NCBI RefSeq assembly: GCF_900094595.1
Contig: NZ_FMAD01000005.1
Coordinates: forward strand, 186,001 to 250,000
Direction: 5' to 3'
DNA length: 64,000 bases
From: Cupriavidus alkaliphilus
Lineage (GTDB): Bacteria > Pseudomonadota > Gammaproteobacteria > Burkholderiales > Burkholderiaceae
Below the pieces are notes generated by a model that did not search any database, was not told where the DNA came from, and saw only the letters and a list, made by a program, of their open reading frames with translations. Position numbers and translations under genes: made by a program. Positions 44,080 to 53,300 of this stretch are shown here, piece by piece; the first letter of the stretch is position 1, and each line of letters opens with the position of its first letter.

Positions 44080-44865
44080 TCAGCGTGCGGTGTAGCCGCC
44101 GTCGATCACCAGCTCGGCGCCGGTGACGTAGCGCCCCGCGTCGGACACCAGGTACAGGATGCCCGCCGCGATGTCGCGCGGCTGCCCCACCTTGCCCGCG
44201 GGCGTAAGGCCGCCCAGGTAGTGGAACAGCCCCTCGCCCTGCCCCGAGGCCTGGGCCACGTGTTCCAGCATCGGCGTGCGGATAAAGCCGGGATGGATCG
44301 AATTGGCGCGGATGTTCTTGCCGGCGTACAGCAGCGCATCGGTCTTGGCCATCATCCGCACCGCCGCCTTCGACGCGTGATAAGGCGGCACGTCCGGCCC
44401 GCCGGCGATGCCGTACATCGACGACACGTTGACGATGGCGCCGCCGCCGGCGCGCTCCATGTGCGCAATGGCGTGCTTGGTGCACAGGAAGGTGCCGGTC
44501 ACGTTCACCGCCATCACCTGCTGCCATTGCTCCAGCGCCAGCTCATGGGTGGGCGCATTGGGCCCTTCGATGCCGGCGTTGTTCACCAGGATGCCGAGCC
44601 CGCCGAAGCGCTCGGCGATCTCGGTGAACACGCGCGCCACCTCGTCTTCGCGGGTGACGTCGAGCTTCCAGAATGCGGCCTCGCCGCCGGCCGCGCAGAT
44701 CGCTTCGGCCGTGGCCTTGCCGTCTGCTTCCAGCACGTCGAGCACGGCCACCTGGGCACCAGCGGCGGCGAGCATGCGCGCGGTCTCGGCGCCGATGCCG
44801 CGCGCGGCACCGGTGATGGCCGCCACCTTGCCACGCAGGCCGAACAGGTCATACGGGTAATCCAT
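44080..44865 (-). CDS. Short-chain dehydrogenase/reductase
   Basis: A 261-residue classical SDR. It has TGAARGIGAETARM (cofactor), NNAGIEG, the catalytic Ser in IVNVSSMYGIAGG, YHASKAAVRMM (Tyr-x-x-x-Lys) and the C-terminal YVTGAELVIDGGYTAR. The cofactor motif with Asp after beta-2 (VAVLDVLEADG) favours NAD. It is likely a hydroxy/keto oxidoreductase of the same pathway as the ketosteroid isomerase-like protein and hydrolase. GGAGACATC precedes the ATG. Confidence 0.9.
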   Translation of the reverse strand: MDYPYDLFGLRGKVAAITGAARGIGAETARMLAAAGAQVAVLDVLEADGKATAEAICAAGGEAAFWKLDVTREDEVARVFTEIAERFGGLGILVNNAGIEGPNAPTHELALEQWQQVMAVNVTGTFLCTKHAIAHMERAGGGAIVNVSSMYGIAGGPDVPPYHASKAAVRMMAKTDALLYAGKNIRANSIHPGFIRTPMLEHVAQASGQGEGLFHYLGGLTPAGKVGQPRDIAAGILYLVSDAGRYVTGAELVIDGGYTAR

Positions 44866-44902
44866 GATGTCTCCTTGGTATTGATCTATTGGGCGGAGGC
44901 AA

Positions 44903-45787
44903 TTATGCCGCCCCGCCCGGGGCGGTGTCGGCCAGGAAGCCCAGGCATTCGCGGTTGAAGTACGCCGCGTGCTCGACCATCACCCAGTGGCCGCAGCGGT
45001 TGATCATGACAAAGCGCGCATCGGCGCAGCCGCTCAGGAACTTCGTGGCCCCCGAGGCGGGATTGAACCGGTCCTCGGTGCCCCAGAAGCCCAGCACCGG
45101 GCAGCGGATCTCGCCCAGCCGCGCGGTCAGGTTGGGCACCTTCATCGTCGCCAGCACCTCGCGCGGCTGCTCGCGGCATACCGCCATGCGCTCGTCGACC
45201 AGCGCGTCGGTGACCAGGCTGGCGTCGTGCACCAGCAATTGCAGCAACTGGCGCATGGTGTCGGGGTTCATGTGGCCGCCGGTGAACAGCGACACCATGC
45301 GCTGGATGCCTGGCATCTCGAAATAGGTCTCGCGCTCTTCCACGCCGCCGGGCGCCATCATCACCAGGCGGCTGACATGCTCGGGGTAATCCAGCGCGTA
45401 CTGCAGCGCGATGGCGCCGCCCAGCGAATTGCCCACCAGCACGCAGCGCGGCAGTTCCAGCGCCAGCAGCTGCTCGCGCAGCGCGGCGACGAAGAAGTCC
45501 AGCGTGTATTCGACATCGTCCGGCTTGGACGACAGCCCGTAGCCCGGCAGGTCCACCACCACGGTGCGGAAACCCGCCGCGGCAAACGCCGGCACGTTGT
45601 GGCGAAAGTTGCTGTGCCCGCTCGCGCCCGGCCCGCTGCCGTGGATAAAGACCACCGGCTCGCCGGCGCCGGCATCCAGGCAGTGCAGGCGCAGGCCCTT
45701 GGCGGTGGTGATGAAGCGGCCCACCGGCAGGTTGGGGCGGAGCGAGGCGGGGGGTGTCGAGGACGTGTGCTGCGAGGTAGCGGACAT
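44903..45787 (-). CDS. Alpha/beta hydrolase, meta-cleavage product hydrolase type
   Basis: A 294-residue C-C hydrolase of the MhpC/BphD/XylF family. Signatures are FIHGSGPGASGHSNFRHNVP, the Ser nucleophile in LVGNSLGGAIALQYAL, the Asp in FWGTEDRFNP and His in INRCGHWVMVEHA. Such enzymes split ring-fission products into an acid and 2-hydroxypenta-2,4-dienoate, the substrate of the hydratase encoded at 48512. The start 45787 is chosen from family length and the GGGAGACGCC upstream. It is the first gene of the minus operon, divergent from the SDR at 45915. Confidence 0.88.
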   Translation of the reverse strand: MSATSQHTSSTPPASLRPNLPVGRFITTAKGLRLHCLDAGAGEPVVFIHGSGPGASGHSNFRHNVPAFAAAGFRTVVVDLPGYGLSSKPDDVEYTLDFFVAALREQLLALELPRCVLVGNSLGGAIALQYALDYPEHVSRLVMMAPGGVEERETYFEMPGIQRMVSLFTGGHMNPDTMRQLLQLLVHDASLVTDALVDERMAVCREQPREVLATMKVPNLTARLGEIRCPVLGFWGTEDRFNPASGATKFLSGCADARFVMINRCGHWVMVEHAAYFNRECLGFLADTAPGGAA

Positions 45788-45914
45788 GAGGGCGTCTCCC
45801 TTGGTTTGCCAGCATCTTGCGCAGCGCCACCGCCCCGGGCATCGTTCATTCGGACTACGAGCCGCCGCGCCACTTCTCCTACGATGGGCGCTCCATGCAA
45901 AACGGGGCAAGCCC

Positions 45915-46712
45915 ATGACAGGATTCGCAGCATTCGATTACACCGGCCAGACCGTGCTGGTCACCGGCGGCATGCGCGGCATCGGCCGCGCCATCAGCGA
46001 GGCCTTCCTGCGCGCCGGCGCGCAGGTGTTCGTGTGCGGCCGCACCGCGCCCGCCGACGACAGCGAACTGCCGGCCGCAAACGGCCGCAGCGCCCGCTTC
46101 ATTGCCGCGGACATCCGCGACCTGGAACAGGCCGACGCCATGCTGGCGCAGATCGCGCAGGCCAGCCCGACGCTGGACGTGGTGGTCCACAACGCCGGCG
46201 GCGCGCCGTTCGCGCTGGTGGCGGAGGCCTCGCCGCGGCTGCTCGAGTCGGTGATCCGGCTCAACCTGGTGGCGCCGCTGCAGCTGGCCCAGCGCTGCAA
46301 TGCGCGCATGCAGCAACAGGCCGGCGGCGGCACCCAGCTGTTCGTCGGCAGCGTCAGTGCGCTGCGCCCATCGCCCGGCACCGCCGCCTACGGCGCCGCC
46401 AAGGCCGGCATCCTCAACGCGGTGCGCACGCTCGCGGTGGAATGGGCGCCGCGCGTGCGCGTGGCCGCGGTCAGCCCGGGCATGGTGCTGACCGATACCT
46501 CGCAGCAGCAGCACTACGGCGACCCCGCGGCGTTGCGCAACATGGCGGCGACGGTGCCGCTGGGCCGGCTGGCGCTGCCGGACGACATCGCCGACGCCTG
46601 CCTGTTCCTGGCATCGCCGCAGGCCTCGTACGTGAGCGGCGCCAATCTCGTGATCGATGGCGGCGGCGAGCGGCCGGCGTTTCTCGACGCGGCCTCGGTC
46701 AATCGCGACTGA
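45915..46712 (+). CDS. Short-chain dehydrogenase/reductase
   Basis: A 265-residue classical SDR starting MTGFAAFDYTGQTVLVTGGM. Seen: TGGMRGIGRA (cofactor), HNAGG, VGSVSALRPSPG (catalytic Ser), YGAAKAGILNA (Tyr-x-x-x-Lys) and SYVSGANLVIDGG. It opens the plus operon running through DUF1302 and mhpDFE. It is divergent from the meta-cleavage-type hydrolase over 127 bp, which should hold shared control sites. Together the two SDRs could handle successive alcohol/ketone steps of the same substrate. Confidence 0.9.
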   Translation: MTGFAAFDYTGQTVLVTGGMRGIGRAISEAFLRAGAQVFVCGRTAPADDSELPAANGRSARFIAADIRDLEQADAMLAQIAQASPTLDVVVHNAGGAPFALVAEASPRLLESVIRLNLVAPLQLAQRCNARMQQQAGGGTQLFVGSVSALRPSPGTAAYGAAKAGILNAVRTLAVEWAPRVRVAAVSPGMVLTDTSQQQHYGDPAALRNMAATVPLGRLALPDDIADACLFLASPQASYVSGANLVIDGGGERPAFLDAASVNRD

Positions 46713-46715
46713 GTC

Positions 46716-46748
46716 GCACCTGAGCCGCACCTGAGCCGCACCTGAGCC
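46716..46748. repeat. 11-bp tandem repeat after the SDR gene
   Basis: Three exact copies of GCACCTGAGCC directly after the SDR stop, with a degenerate preceding unit containing the stop codon (GACTGAGTC). This is probably slippage-derived. Confidence 0.75.
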
Positions 46749-46882
46749 GCTGCCCGTAGGGAAACCGCCTAGTCCGTTCTGCCGATTTGTGCGTGGCTCC
46801 CCCTCTCTACGCTTCTCGTCCAGGCGAGCGCCGATCGAAGTGCCAGGCAATGAACCAACACCGATTCCACGGGGAGACCACC

Positions 46883-48454
46883 ATGCACCAACCACCACGC
46901 GGGCCACAGCAGCGCCGCAACCGGCTGCGGCCCATCGCCGCGGCAGCGGCCCTGACGGCGCTGGCCGCGCTGCTTGCGCAGCCCGCGCAAGCCGGCGACA
47001 CCATCGACCTCGGCAACGACACCACGCTCGATTACAGCGTCACCGCTTCCTACGGCGCGGCGCTGCGCACCGGCCGCCAGAGCGACGCGCTGCTGAGCCC
47101 GGCCAATATCAACGGCGACGACGGCGACCGCAACTTCAAGCGCGGCGACATGATCGCCAACCGCGTTTCGCTGCTGGGCGAAGCCCATCTCAAGCGCAAC
47201 GCCTTTGGCGTACTGCTGCGCGGCAGCGTGTTCTATGACTGGGCCTACAGCGGCACCAACTCCAACAACGCGCCGTTCACGGTCAACCACAGCGGCCCGT
47301 TCAACCAGTTCACCAGCTCCGCGCGCGACTACCACGAGCACCGCGCGCAGCTGCTCGACGCCTACGTCTACGGCGCCACCCCGATCGGCGGCACGCAGCT
47401 GAGCTTCAAGCTGGGCAACCAGGTGGTGGCCTGGGGCGAAAGCCTGTTCTTCGCCAATATTGCCGGCGCGCAGGGCCCCGCCGATGCCACCAAGGCCTTC
47501 GTGCCCGGCGCCGAGGTCAAGGACATCCTGCTGCCGGTGCCGCAGGCGTCGCTGCAGCTGCAGGTGACGCCGTCGTTCAGCGTGATGGGGTATTACCAGT
47601 TCACCTACAAGCCGAACCAGATGTTCGCCCCGGGCAGCTATTTCAGCACCACCGACGTGGTCGGTCCCGGCGCCGAGTTCATCATCGGGCCCGGCTTCAA
47701 TATCCCGCGCGCCCCGGATATCCGCCCGTCCGACTGGGGCCAGTGGGGCGTGGGCGCCCGCTTCCGCGTGTTCGAGGACACCGAGATCGGGATCTATCAG
47801 CTGCGCTACCACGACAAGAACCCGAGCGTGGTCACCTCGCTGTTCCCCACGCTGCAGTACCAGCAGAAGTTCTACGGCGGCATCAACCTGACCGGCGCGA
47901 GCTTCTCGACGCAGCTGCTGGGCGCCAACGTCGCCGGTGAAGTCAGCTACAAGGACGGCGTGCCGATGCTGGTGGACGTGGCCGGCTCCCCCACCGCCTC
48001 GCGCGGCAAGGCGCTGCAGGGCCAGCTGTCGGCGATCTATTCGGTGGGGCCGACCTTCCTGGCCGGCTCGCAGTCGCTGCTGGGCGAAGTGTCGTACCTG
48101 CATGTGCTGGACGTGGATCCGGTGATGGGCTTCAGCAAGCTGTCGAACACGCGCAACTCGGCGGCGTTCCAGGTGGGCTGGTCGCTCACCTACAACAACG
48201 TGTTCGACGGCTGGGACGTCACCGTGCCGCTGACCTACGCGCAGCAGTTCAGCGGCAGGTCGGCGGTGGCCGGTGCCTTCGGCACGCTGATGGGCTATGG
48301 CGACAAGCGCGCCAGCGTCGGGCTGACCTTCAAGTACCTGAACAACCTGGAGCTCAACCTGACCTACGCCGCGTTCATCGGCGGCGCCAACATCGTCAAC
48401 CGCCCGCTGGCCGACCGCGACTACGTGGCCTTCAACGCCAAGTACTCGTTCTGA
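46883..48454 (+). CDS. DUF1302 family outer-membrane protein
   Basis: A 523-residue exported protein. The signal peptide (basic MHQPPRGPQQRRNRLRP, then hydrophobic AAAAALTALAALLAQPAQAG) is followed by a beta-strand-rich body ending in Phe (FNAKYSF), as in outer-membrane barrels. LLGEAHLKRNAFGVLLRGS, LGNQVVAWGESLFFANIAGA and LRYHDKNPSV are typical of DUF1302. Members sit with catabolic genes for steroids, terpenoids or aromatics and are suspected uptake channels. A start at 46850 is possible; 46883 has GGGGAGACC before it. Confidence 0.85.
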   Translation: MHQPPRGPQQRRNRLRPIAAAAALTALAALLAQPAQAGDTIDLGNDTTLDYSVTASYGAALRTGRQSDALLSPANINGDDGDRNFKRGDMIANRVSLLGEAHLKRNAFGVLLRGSVFYDWAYSGTNSNNAPFTVNHSGPFNQFTSSARDYHEHRAQLLDAYVYGATPIGGTQLSFKLGNQVVAWGESLFFANIAGAQGPADATKAFVPGAEVKDILLPVPQASLQLQVTPSFSVMGYYQFTYKPNQMFAPGSYFSTTDVVGPGAEFIIGPGFNIPRAPDIRPSDWGQWGVGARFRVFEDTEIGIYQLRYHDKNPSVVTSLFPTLQYQQKFYGGINLTGASFSTQLLGANVAGEVSYKDGVPMLVDVAGSPTASRGKALQGQLSAIYSVGPTFLAGSQSLLGEVSYLHVLDVDPVMGFSKLSNTRNSAAFQVGWSLTYNNVFDGWDVTVPLTYAQQFSGRSAVAGAFGTLMGYGDKRASVGLTFKYLNNLELNLTYAAFIGGANIVNRPLADRDYVAFNAKYSF

Positions 48455-48465
48455 CCCTCGTCCCG

Positions 48466-48505
48466 GTCCGCGCCGCCCGCATGGCCGCGCGGACCGCTCC
48501 TTTTT
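48466..48505 (+). terminator. Hairpin and T-run just before the hydratase gene
   Basis: Stem GTCCGCGC/GCGCGGAC with a 13-nt loop, then CGCTCCTTTTT. It lies between the DUF1302 gene and the hydratase ATG at 48512, so it probably reduces expression of the downstream mhp genes or ends the first transcript. Confidence 0.55.
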
Positions 48506-48511
48506 CCTGTC

Positions 48512-49294
48512 ATGAATGCCGACCTGATCACCACGCTCAGCAACGAACTCCACCAGGCGCTGGTCACGCGCACGCCGGTGCCGCCGCTCAGCGGCCGCGG
48601 CCTGGCGCTGGATATCAGCGCTGCCTACCGCATCCAGCAGGGCTTTGTCGCCCACCGGCTGGCGGCCGGCGACCGCGTCACCGGCAAGAAGATCGGCGTG
48701 ACCAGCGCCGCCGTGCAGCAGATGCTGGACGTGCACCAGCCCGACTTCGGCATTTTGCTGCAGAGCATGCACTACGCCGCCGGACAGCCCATCCCGACCG
48801 CGTCGCTGATCCAGCCGCGCGCCGAGGGCGAGATCGCCTTCTTCCTGCGGCGCGACCTGCGCGGCCCGGTCGTGACGCGCGACGACGTGCTCGACGCCAC
48901 CGAGGCGGTGGCGGCCTGCTTCGAGATCGTCGATTCGCGCATCCGCGACTGGCGCATCCGCATCGAGGACACGGTGGCCGACAACGCCTCCTGCGGCGTC
49001 TATGTGCTCGGCGACGAGCGCGTCAGCCCGCATGCGCTGGACCTGGCCGCCTGCGCGATAACGCTCGACAAGAACGGCGAGTGCGTCGCCACCGGCCTGG
49101 GCAGCGCCGCGCTGGGCCACCCCGCCGACGCGGTGGCGTGGCTGGCCAACACCCTCGGCAGCTACGGCATTCCCCTGCTGGCCGGCGAGACCATCCTGTC
49201 GGGCTCGCTGGCGGCGCTGATTCCCGTGCAGGCGGGCGACCGCCTGTCCATGCATATCACCGGCATCGGCGGCTGTGCCGCCGTGTTCTCCTGA
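48512..49294 (+). CDS. mhpD: 2-hydroxypenta-2,4-dienoate hydratase
   Basis: A 260-residue enzyme of the MhpD/XylJ/DmpE family that adds water to 2-hydroxypentadienoate to give 4-hydroxy-2-oxovalerate. Metal-binding acidic residues are in AEGEIAFFLRRDL and ACFEIVDSRIRDW. GKKIGVTSAAVQQMLDVHQP and DNASCGVYVLG are family signatures. It is the first of the three adjacent genes (hydratase, acylating dehydrogenase, aldolase) of the lower meta-cleavage pathway, in the same order as E. coli mhpD-F-E. Confidence 0.92.
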   Translation: MNADLITTLSNELHQALVTRTPVPPLSGRGLALDISAAYRIQQGFVAHRLAAGDRVTGKKIGVTSAAVQQMLDVHQPDFGILLQSMHYAAGQPIPTASLIQPRAEGEIAFFLRRDLRGPVVTRDDVLDATEAVAACFEIVDSRIRDWRIRIEDTVADNASCGVYVLGDERVSPHALDLAACAITLDKNGECVATGLGSAALGHPADAVAWLANTLGSYGIPLLAGETILSGSLAALIPVQAGDRLSMHITGIGGCAAVFS

Positions 49295-49321
49295 CTGTCT
49301 GACCCTGCAACGCGAGACCCC

Positions 49322-50227
49322 ATGAAGAAGATCCGATGCGCCCTGATCGGTCCCGGCAATATCGGCACCGACCTGCTCTACAAGCTGCGCCGCAGCGACA
49401 TCCTGGAACCGGTCTGGATGGTCGGCGTGGAGCCGACCTCCGAAGGCCTGGCGCGTGCGCGCGAACTGGGACTGAAGACCACCAGCGACGGCATCGACGG
49501 CCTGCTGCCGCACCTGGAGGCCGACGATATCCGCATCGCCTTCGATGCCACCTCGGCCTACGTCCACGCCGAGCATTCGGCCAGGCTCACGGCCCGCGGC
49601 GTGCGCGTGATCGACCTGACGCCGGCGGCGATCGGGCCGTTCTGCGTGCCGCCGGTCAACCTCGAGGCCCATATCGGCAGCAACGAGATGAACGTCAACA
49701 TGGTCACCTGCGGCGGGCAGGCCACCATCCCGATGGTCTATGCGGTGTCGCGCGTGCAGCCGGTGGCGTATGGCGAGATCGTGGCGACGGTGTCGTCGCG
49801 CTCGGTCGGGCCCGGCACGCGCCGCAATATCGACGAGTTCACGCGCACCACCGCGGGCGCGATCGAGGCCGTCGGCGGCGCGCGCCAAGGCAAGGCGATC
49901 ATCGTGATCAACCCGGCCGAGCCGCCGCTGATCATGCGCGACACCATCCACTGCCTGACCGAAGACGCGCCCGACGTTGCCGCGATCACCGCGTCGGTGC
50001 GCGACATGATCGCCGAGGTGCGCAAGTACGTGCCCGGCTACACGCTGAAGAACGGCCCCGTGTTCGACGGCAAGCGCGTCTCGATCTTCCTCGAGGTCGA
50101 GGGCCTGGGCGACTACCTGCCGAAATATGCCGGCAACCTCGACATCATGACCGCCTCGGCCGCCCGCACCGCCGAATGCATCGCCGCCGCCATGCGCGCC
50201 GGCAGCCCTGAAATCGCCACTGCCTGA
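49322..50227 (+). CDS. mhpF: Acetaldehyde dehydrogenase (acylating)
   Basis: A 301-residue NAD- and CoA-dependent enzyme that turns acetaldehyde into acetyl-CoA. It has the N-terminal Rossmann motif ([16 protein letters not shown]) and the catalytic Cys in [36 protein letters not shown] is characteristic of the family. It normally forms a channelling complex with the aldolase encoded 11 nt downstream. Confidence 0.95.
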   Translation: MKKIRCALIGPGNIGTDLLYKLRRSDILEPVWMVGVEPTSEGLARARELGLKTTSDGIDGLLPHLEADDIRIAFDATSAYVHAEHSARLTARGVRVIDLTPAAIGPFCVPPVNLEAHIGSNEMNVNMVTCGGQATIPMVYAVSRVQPVAYGEIVATVSSRSVGPGTRRNIDEFTRTTAGAIEAVGGARQGKAIIVINPAEPPLIMRDTIHCLTEDAPDVAAITASVRDMIAEVRKYVPGYTLKNGPVFDGKRVSIFLEVEGLGDYLPKYAGNLDIMTASAARTAECIAAAMRAGSPEIATA

Positions 50228-50238
50228 GGAGCCCGGCC

Positions 50239-51264
50239 ATGGCCCAACGCATCACCCTGCACGACATGACCCTGCGCGACGGCATGCACCCGAAGCGCCA
50301 CCAGATCTCGCTGGAACAGATGAAAGGCATCGCCCGCGGGCTCGATGCCGCCGGTGTGCCGCTGATCGAAGTCACCCACGGCGATGGCCTGGGCGGCGCC
50401 TCGGTCAACTACGGTTTCCCCGCGCACAGCGACGAGGAATACCTGCGCGCGGTGCTGGGCGAGCTGAAGCAGGCGCACGTGTCGGCGCTGCTGCTGCCCG
50501 GCATCGGCACCGTCGACCACCTGCGCATGGCGCACGAGATCGGCGTGCAGACCATCCGCGTGGCCACGCACTGCACCGAGGCCGACGTCTCGGAGCAGCA
50601 TATCGGCATGGCGCGCAAGCTCGGCATGGATACCGTCGGGTTCCTGATGATGGCGCACATGGCACCGGTGCAGACGCTGGTGCAGCAGGCGCTGCTGATG
50701 GAAAGCTACGGCGCCAACTGCCTGTACATCACCGATTCCGCCGGCCACATGCTGCCGCACGACGTTACCGAGAAGCTCACCGCGGTGCGGCAGACGCTGC
50801 GCCCCGAGACCGAGCTGGGCTTCCATGGCCACCACAACCTGGCCATGGGCGTGGCCAATTCGCTCGCCGCGATCGCCTGCGGCGCCACCCGCATCGATGC
50901 CGCGGCGGCGGGGCTGGGCGCCGGCGCCGGCAACACGCCGATGGAAGTGCTGGTGGCCGTGTGCGAGCGCATGGGCATCGAGACCGGCGTCGACGTGTTC
51001 CGCATTGCCGACGTGGCCGAGGACCTGGTGGTGCCGATCATGGACCACCCCATCCGCATCGACCGCGACGCGCTCACGCTGGGCTATGCCGGCGTGTATT
51101 CGTCGTTCCTGCTGTTTGCCAAGCGCGCCGAGGCCAAGTACCGCATTCCCGCGCGCGAGATCCTGGTGGAGCTCGGCCGGCAGCGGCTGGTGGGCGGCCA
51201 GGAAGACATGATCGAAGACACCGCGATCACGCTGGCGCGCGCGCGCGGCCTGCCCGTCGCGTAA
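50239..51264 (+). CDS. mhpE: 4-hydroxy-2-oxovalerate aldolase
   Basis: A 341-residue class II pyruvate aldolase that splits 4-hydroxy-2-oxovalerate to pyruvate and acetaldehyde. The catalytic Arg-Asp pair is in [14 protein letters not shown], and the metal-binding histidines are in [19 protein letters not shown]. The C-terminal helices that dock the dehydrogenase are complete. It completes the route to central metabolism (pyruvate plus acetyl-CoA). Confidence 0.95.
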   Translation: MAQRITLHDMTLRDGMHPKRHQISLEQMKGIARGLDAAGVPLIEVTHGDGLGGASVNYGFPAHSDEEYLRAVLGELKQAHVSALLLPGIGTVDHLRMAHEIGVQTIRVATHCTEADVSEQHIGMARKLGMDTVGFLMMAHMAPVQTLVQQALLMESYGANCLYITDSAGHMLPHDVTEKLTAVRQTLRPETELGFHGHHNLAMGVANSLAAIACGATRIDAAAAGLGAGAGNTPMEVLVAVCERMGIETGVDVFRIADVAEDLVVPIMDHPIRIDRDALTLGYAGVYSSFLLFAKRAEAKYRIPAREILVELGRQRLVGGQEDMIEDTAITLARARGLPVA

Positions 51265-51337
51265 GCACGCTTTCGATCCGGCCCGGCACGCCGGGCACTG
51301 CTTTCATCACCCACAAAGAAAGAGGAGACAGGTACCC

Positions 51338-52324
51338 ATGTTCAGACTTCGTGCCCGCCCGCGGCTTGCCGGCTTCGCCTTTGCTGCCATGGCACTGGCC
51401 GTCGCATCCAGCCCCGCCCACGCCCTCAATATCCTGCTGACCAATGACGACGGCTGCGCCGCGCCCGGCATCACCGCGGTGCGCAAGGCCCTGCAGGACG
51501 CCGGCCACCGCGTGATCACGGTCGGCCCCGCCACCAACCAGAGCGGCTCGGGTGCGGCCTATGCCGTGCCCGACGGCCGCACCCGGCTGGTGGTGGACCC
51601 GCTCGCCGGCAGCGCCGATACCTTCTGCGTGCACCGGGTCAAGCCCGCCTTTGTCGCGGGCAGCCCGCTCAACAGCACCAATCCGGACTACATCGGCACC
51701 GGCTCGCCGGTCGACGCCACCGCCATGGGCCTGAAGATCGTCGCGCCGGAAAGCGGCTTCACGCCGGACCTGGTGGTCTCGGGCGCCAACTTCGGCGAAA
51801 ACCTGTCGGATTCCATCCCGCATTCGGGCACCGTGATGAACGTGCTGTTCGCCGCGCGCCGCGGCGTGCCGGGCATCGCGCTGAGCGTGGGGGTGGACTT
51901 TGCCGAGACACGCTCAGGCTTTCCCAGCACCATCGCCGCGTTCCCCAAGGCCGGAGCCTTCCTGGCCCGCGTGGTGGCCAGCCTGGAAGCCACCCGCGCG
52001 GCCGGCCAGCCGCTGCTGCCCGTGGCCCATCCGCTCAGCATCAACTACCCCGTCGGCGCAACCCCGGCCGGCGTACGCCTGACCGTGCCCGGCACCGTCG
52101 ATTCCTTCACCACGGCGTACAAGCGAAATGCCGACAATACGGTATCGATCGAAGCCGGCCCGGCGGAGACCGAACTGGCCGCGCTTGCGCGGACGGCCGA
52201 GACGCCGGCCTTCCTGGCGAAGTACATCACCATCTCGCCGCTCGACGTCGACTTCCGCCCCACGCCGCTGGCGCGCGGCCTGTTCAACCGCTCGCGCCGC
52301 GAGCTGGCCAACCTGGCTCCGTGA
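51338..52324 (+). CDS. Exported SurE-like 5'/3'-nucleotidase
   Basis: A 328-residue protein with an N-terminal signal peptide (LAGFAFAAMALAVASSPAHA) followed directly by the SurE start ILLTNDDGCAAPG, with the metal-binding Asp pair. VVSGANFGENLSDSIPHSGT carries the conserved Asn/metal loop. Cytosolic housekeeping SurE lacks a leader, so this is a periplasmic phosphatase variant. ATGs and ribosome-binding site (AGAGGAGA) support the start. It is last but one in the mhp direction, and its link to the aromatic pathway is unclear. Confidence 0.87.
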   Translation: MFRLRARPRLAGFAFAAMALAVASSPAHALNILLTNDDGCAAPGITAVRKALQDAGHRVITVGPATNQSGSGAAYAVPDGRTRLVVDPLAGSADTFCVHRVKPAFVAGSPLNSTNPDYIGTGSPVDATAMGLKIVAPESGFTPDLVVSGANFGENLSDSIPHSGTVMNVLFAARRGVPGIALSVGVDFAETRSGFPSTIAAFPKAGAFLARVVASLEATRAAGQPLLPVAHPLSINYPVGATPAGVRLTVPGTVDSFTTAYKRNADNTVSIEAGPAETELAALARTAETPAFLAKYITISPLDVDFRPTPLARGLFNRSRRELANLAP

Positions 52325-53022
52325 GCACCGATACCATGGGCAAGCAACTTCGACACTGGCGCCACCTTGTGCTCGCATGCGGGGTCGCGGCCGTCGCGGC
52401 ATGCGGGGATGACCAGGCGCAGGAAGTAAGCGGCACCGCCGCCGTCGGCGCGGCACTGGCCGGCGCGACCGTGCAGGTGCGCGACACGCAAGGGCAGGTG
52501 CGCCACGCAACGGCCGATGCCGACGGCACATTCCGCCTGTCCGGCGTGCCGGATGGGGCGCTGATGGTCCGCTGCGAAGGCGGGCTCGTAAGCGGGCTCG
52601 TAAGCGGGCGCGAAGAAGGCGAACCGAACCGGCAGCGGCTGCATGGCGTGGTGCTGGGCGGGCGCACCGTGAACTGCACGCCGCTGACCGAACTGGCGCT
52701 GTGGCAGCTGACAGGCGGCCCGCCGGCCCAGGCCTTCGACGGTTTCGGCGCGGCAACCGCCAGAGGGCTGTCAGCCGAAGCCCTGGCCGAAGCGGAAACC
52801 GCCGTGCTGGCCGCGCTGGCCGCCGGTGCCGGGGTCGACATCGACCCCGCTGCCGTGCCGCGGCGCTGGCATGACACCCCGCTGCAAGCCGGCAATGCCG
52901 GCGATCCTCACGATGCCGCGCTGGACGCGCTGCGCGAAGCCATCGCCGACCAGGCTGCGATGGACTTCATGGGCGAGATGGTGGTGCACGGGCTGTGCGT
53001 GGCGGACGGGAACTGCGGGTGA
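52321..53022 (+). CDS. Putative lipoprotein with Ig-like/carboxypeptidase-regulatory fold
   Basis: A 233-residue protein; its GTG start overlaps the surE-like stop (GTGA), with an ATG at 52336 as alternative. A hydrophobic leader ends in a lipobox (VAAVAACGDD), so the mature N-terminus would be lipid-modified. VGAALAGATVQVRDTQGQVR then ATADADGTFRLSGVPDGALM looks like a carboxypeptidase-regulatory-like (CNA-B type) beta domain. The rest is helical and Ala-rich. Function unknown; coupling suggests a partner of the exported nucleotidase. Confidence 0.7.
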   Translation: MSTDTMGKQLRHWRHLVLACGVAAVAACGDDQAQEVSGTAAVGAALAGATVQVRDTQGQVRHATADADGTFRLSGVPDGALMVRCEGGLVSGLVSGREEGEPNRQRLHGVVLGGRTVNCTPLTELALWQLTGGPPAQAFDGFGAATARGLSAEALAEAETAVLAALAAGAGVDIDPAAVPRRWHDTPLQAGNAGDPHDAALDALREAIADQAAMDFMGEMVVHGLCVADGNCG

Positions 53023-53045
53023 GGCAGAGGATGGGGAGAGAGACC

Positions 53046-53269
53046 GGGGGGAGAGGGCCGGCGATGGCAATTGCGACGGCCTTCACTTCGTTGATATTCC
53101 CGCCCTCGCCCCAACCCTCTCCCGCTTTGCGGGAGAGGGAGTACACAAGCGGAAATTGGAAAGCCCGAGGTGCCGTTAGTGCCGCTGCTGGTTTTCTCCC
53201 CTCTCCCGCTTGCGGCCGAGGGGCCGGGGGAAAGGGCCGGCGGTGGCAATAGCGACAGCCTTCACTTCG
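53046..53269. repeat. REP-like palindromes and ~45-bp direct repeat
   Basis: Two hairpins of the 41829 family (53115-53139, stem CCCTCTCCCGC; 53199-53223, imperfect) are each associated with one copy of a ~45-bp direct repeat (53046-53090 and 53226-53269; both contain AGGGCCGGCG and CTTCACTTCG). There is no gene between 53023 and 53300. Confidence 0.75.
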
Positions 53270-53300
53270 TGGAAGCTCCCCTGCCCGGCAGCTGCCGTCA

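Noticed and set aside
46769-49951. A 1060-codon open frame on the minus strand
   Set aside because: It runs antisense through the DUF1302, mhpD and mhpF genes, is rich in Arg/Ala/Gly/His without domains, and exists because of the high GC of the true genes.
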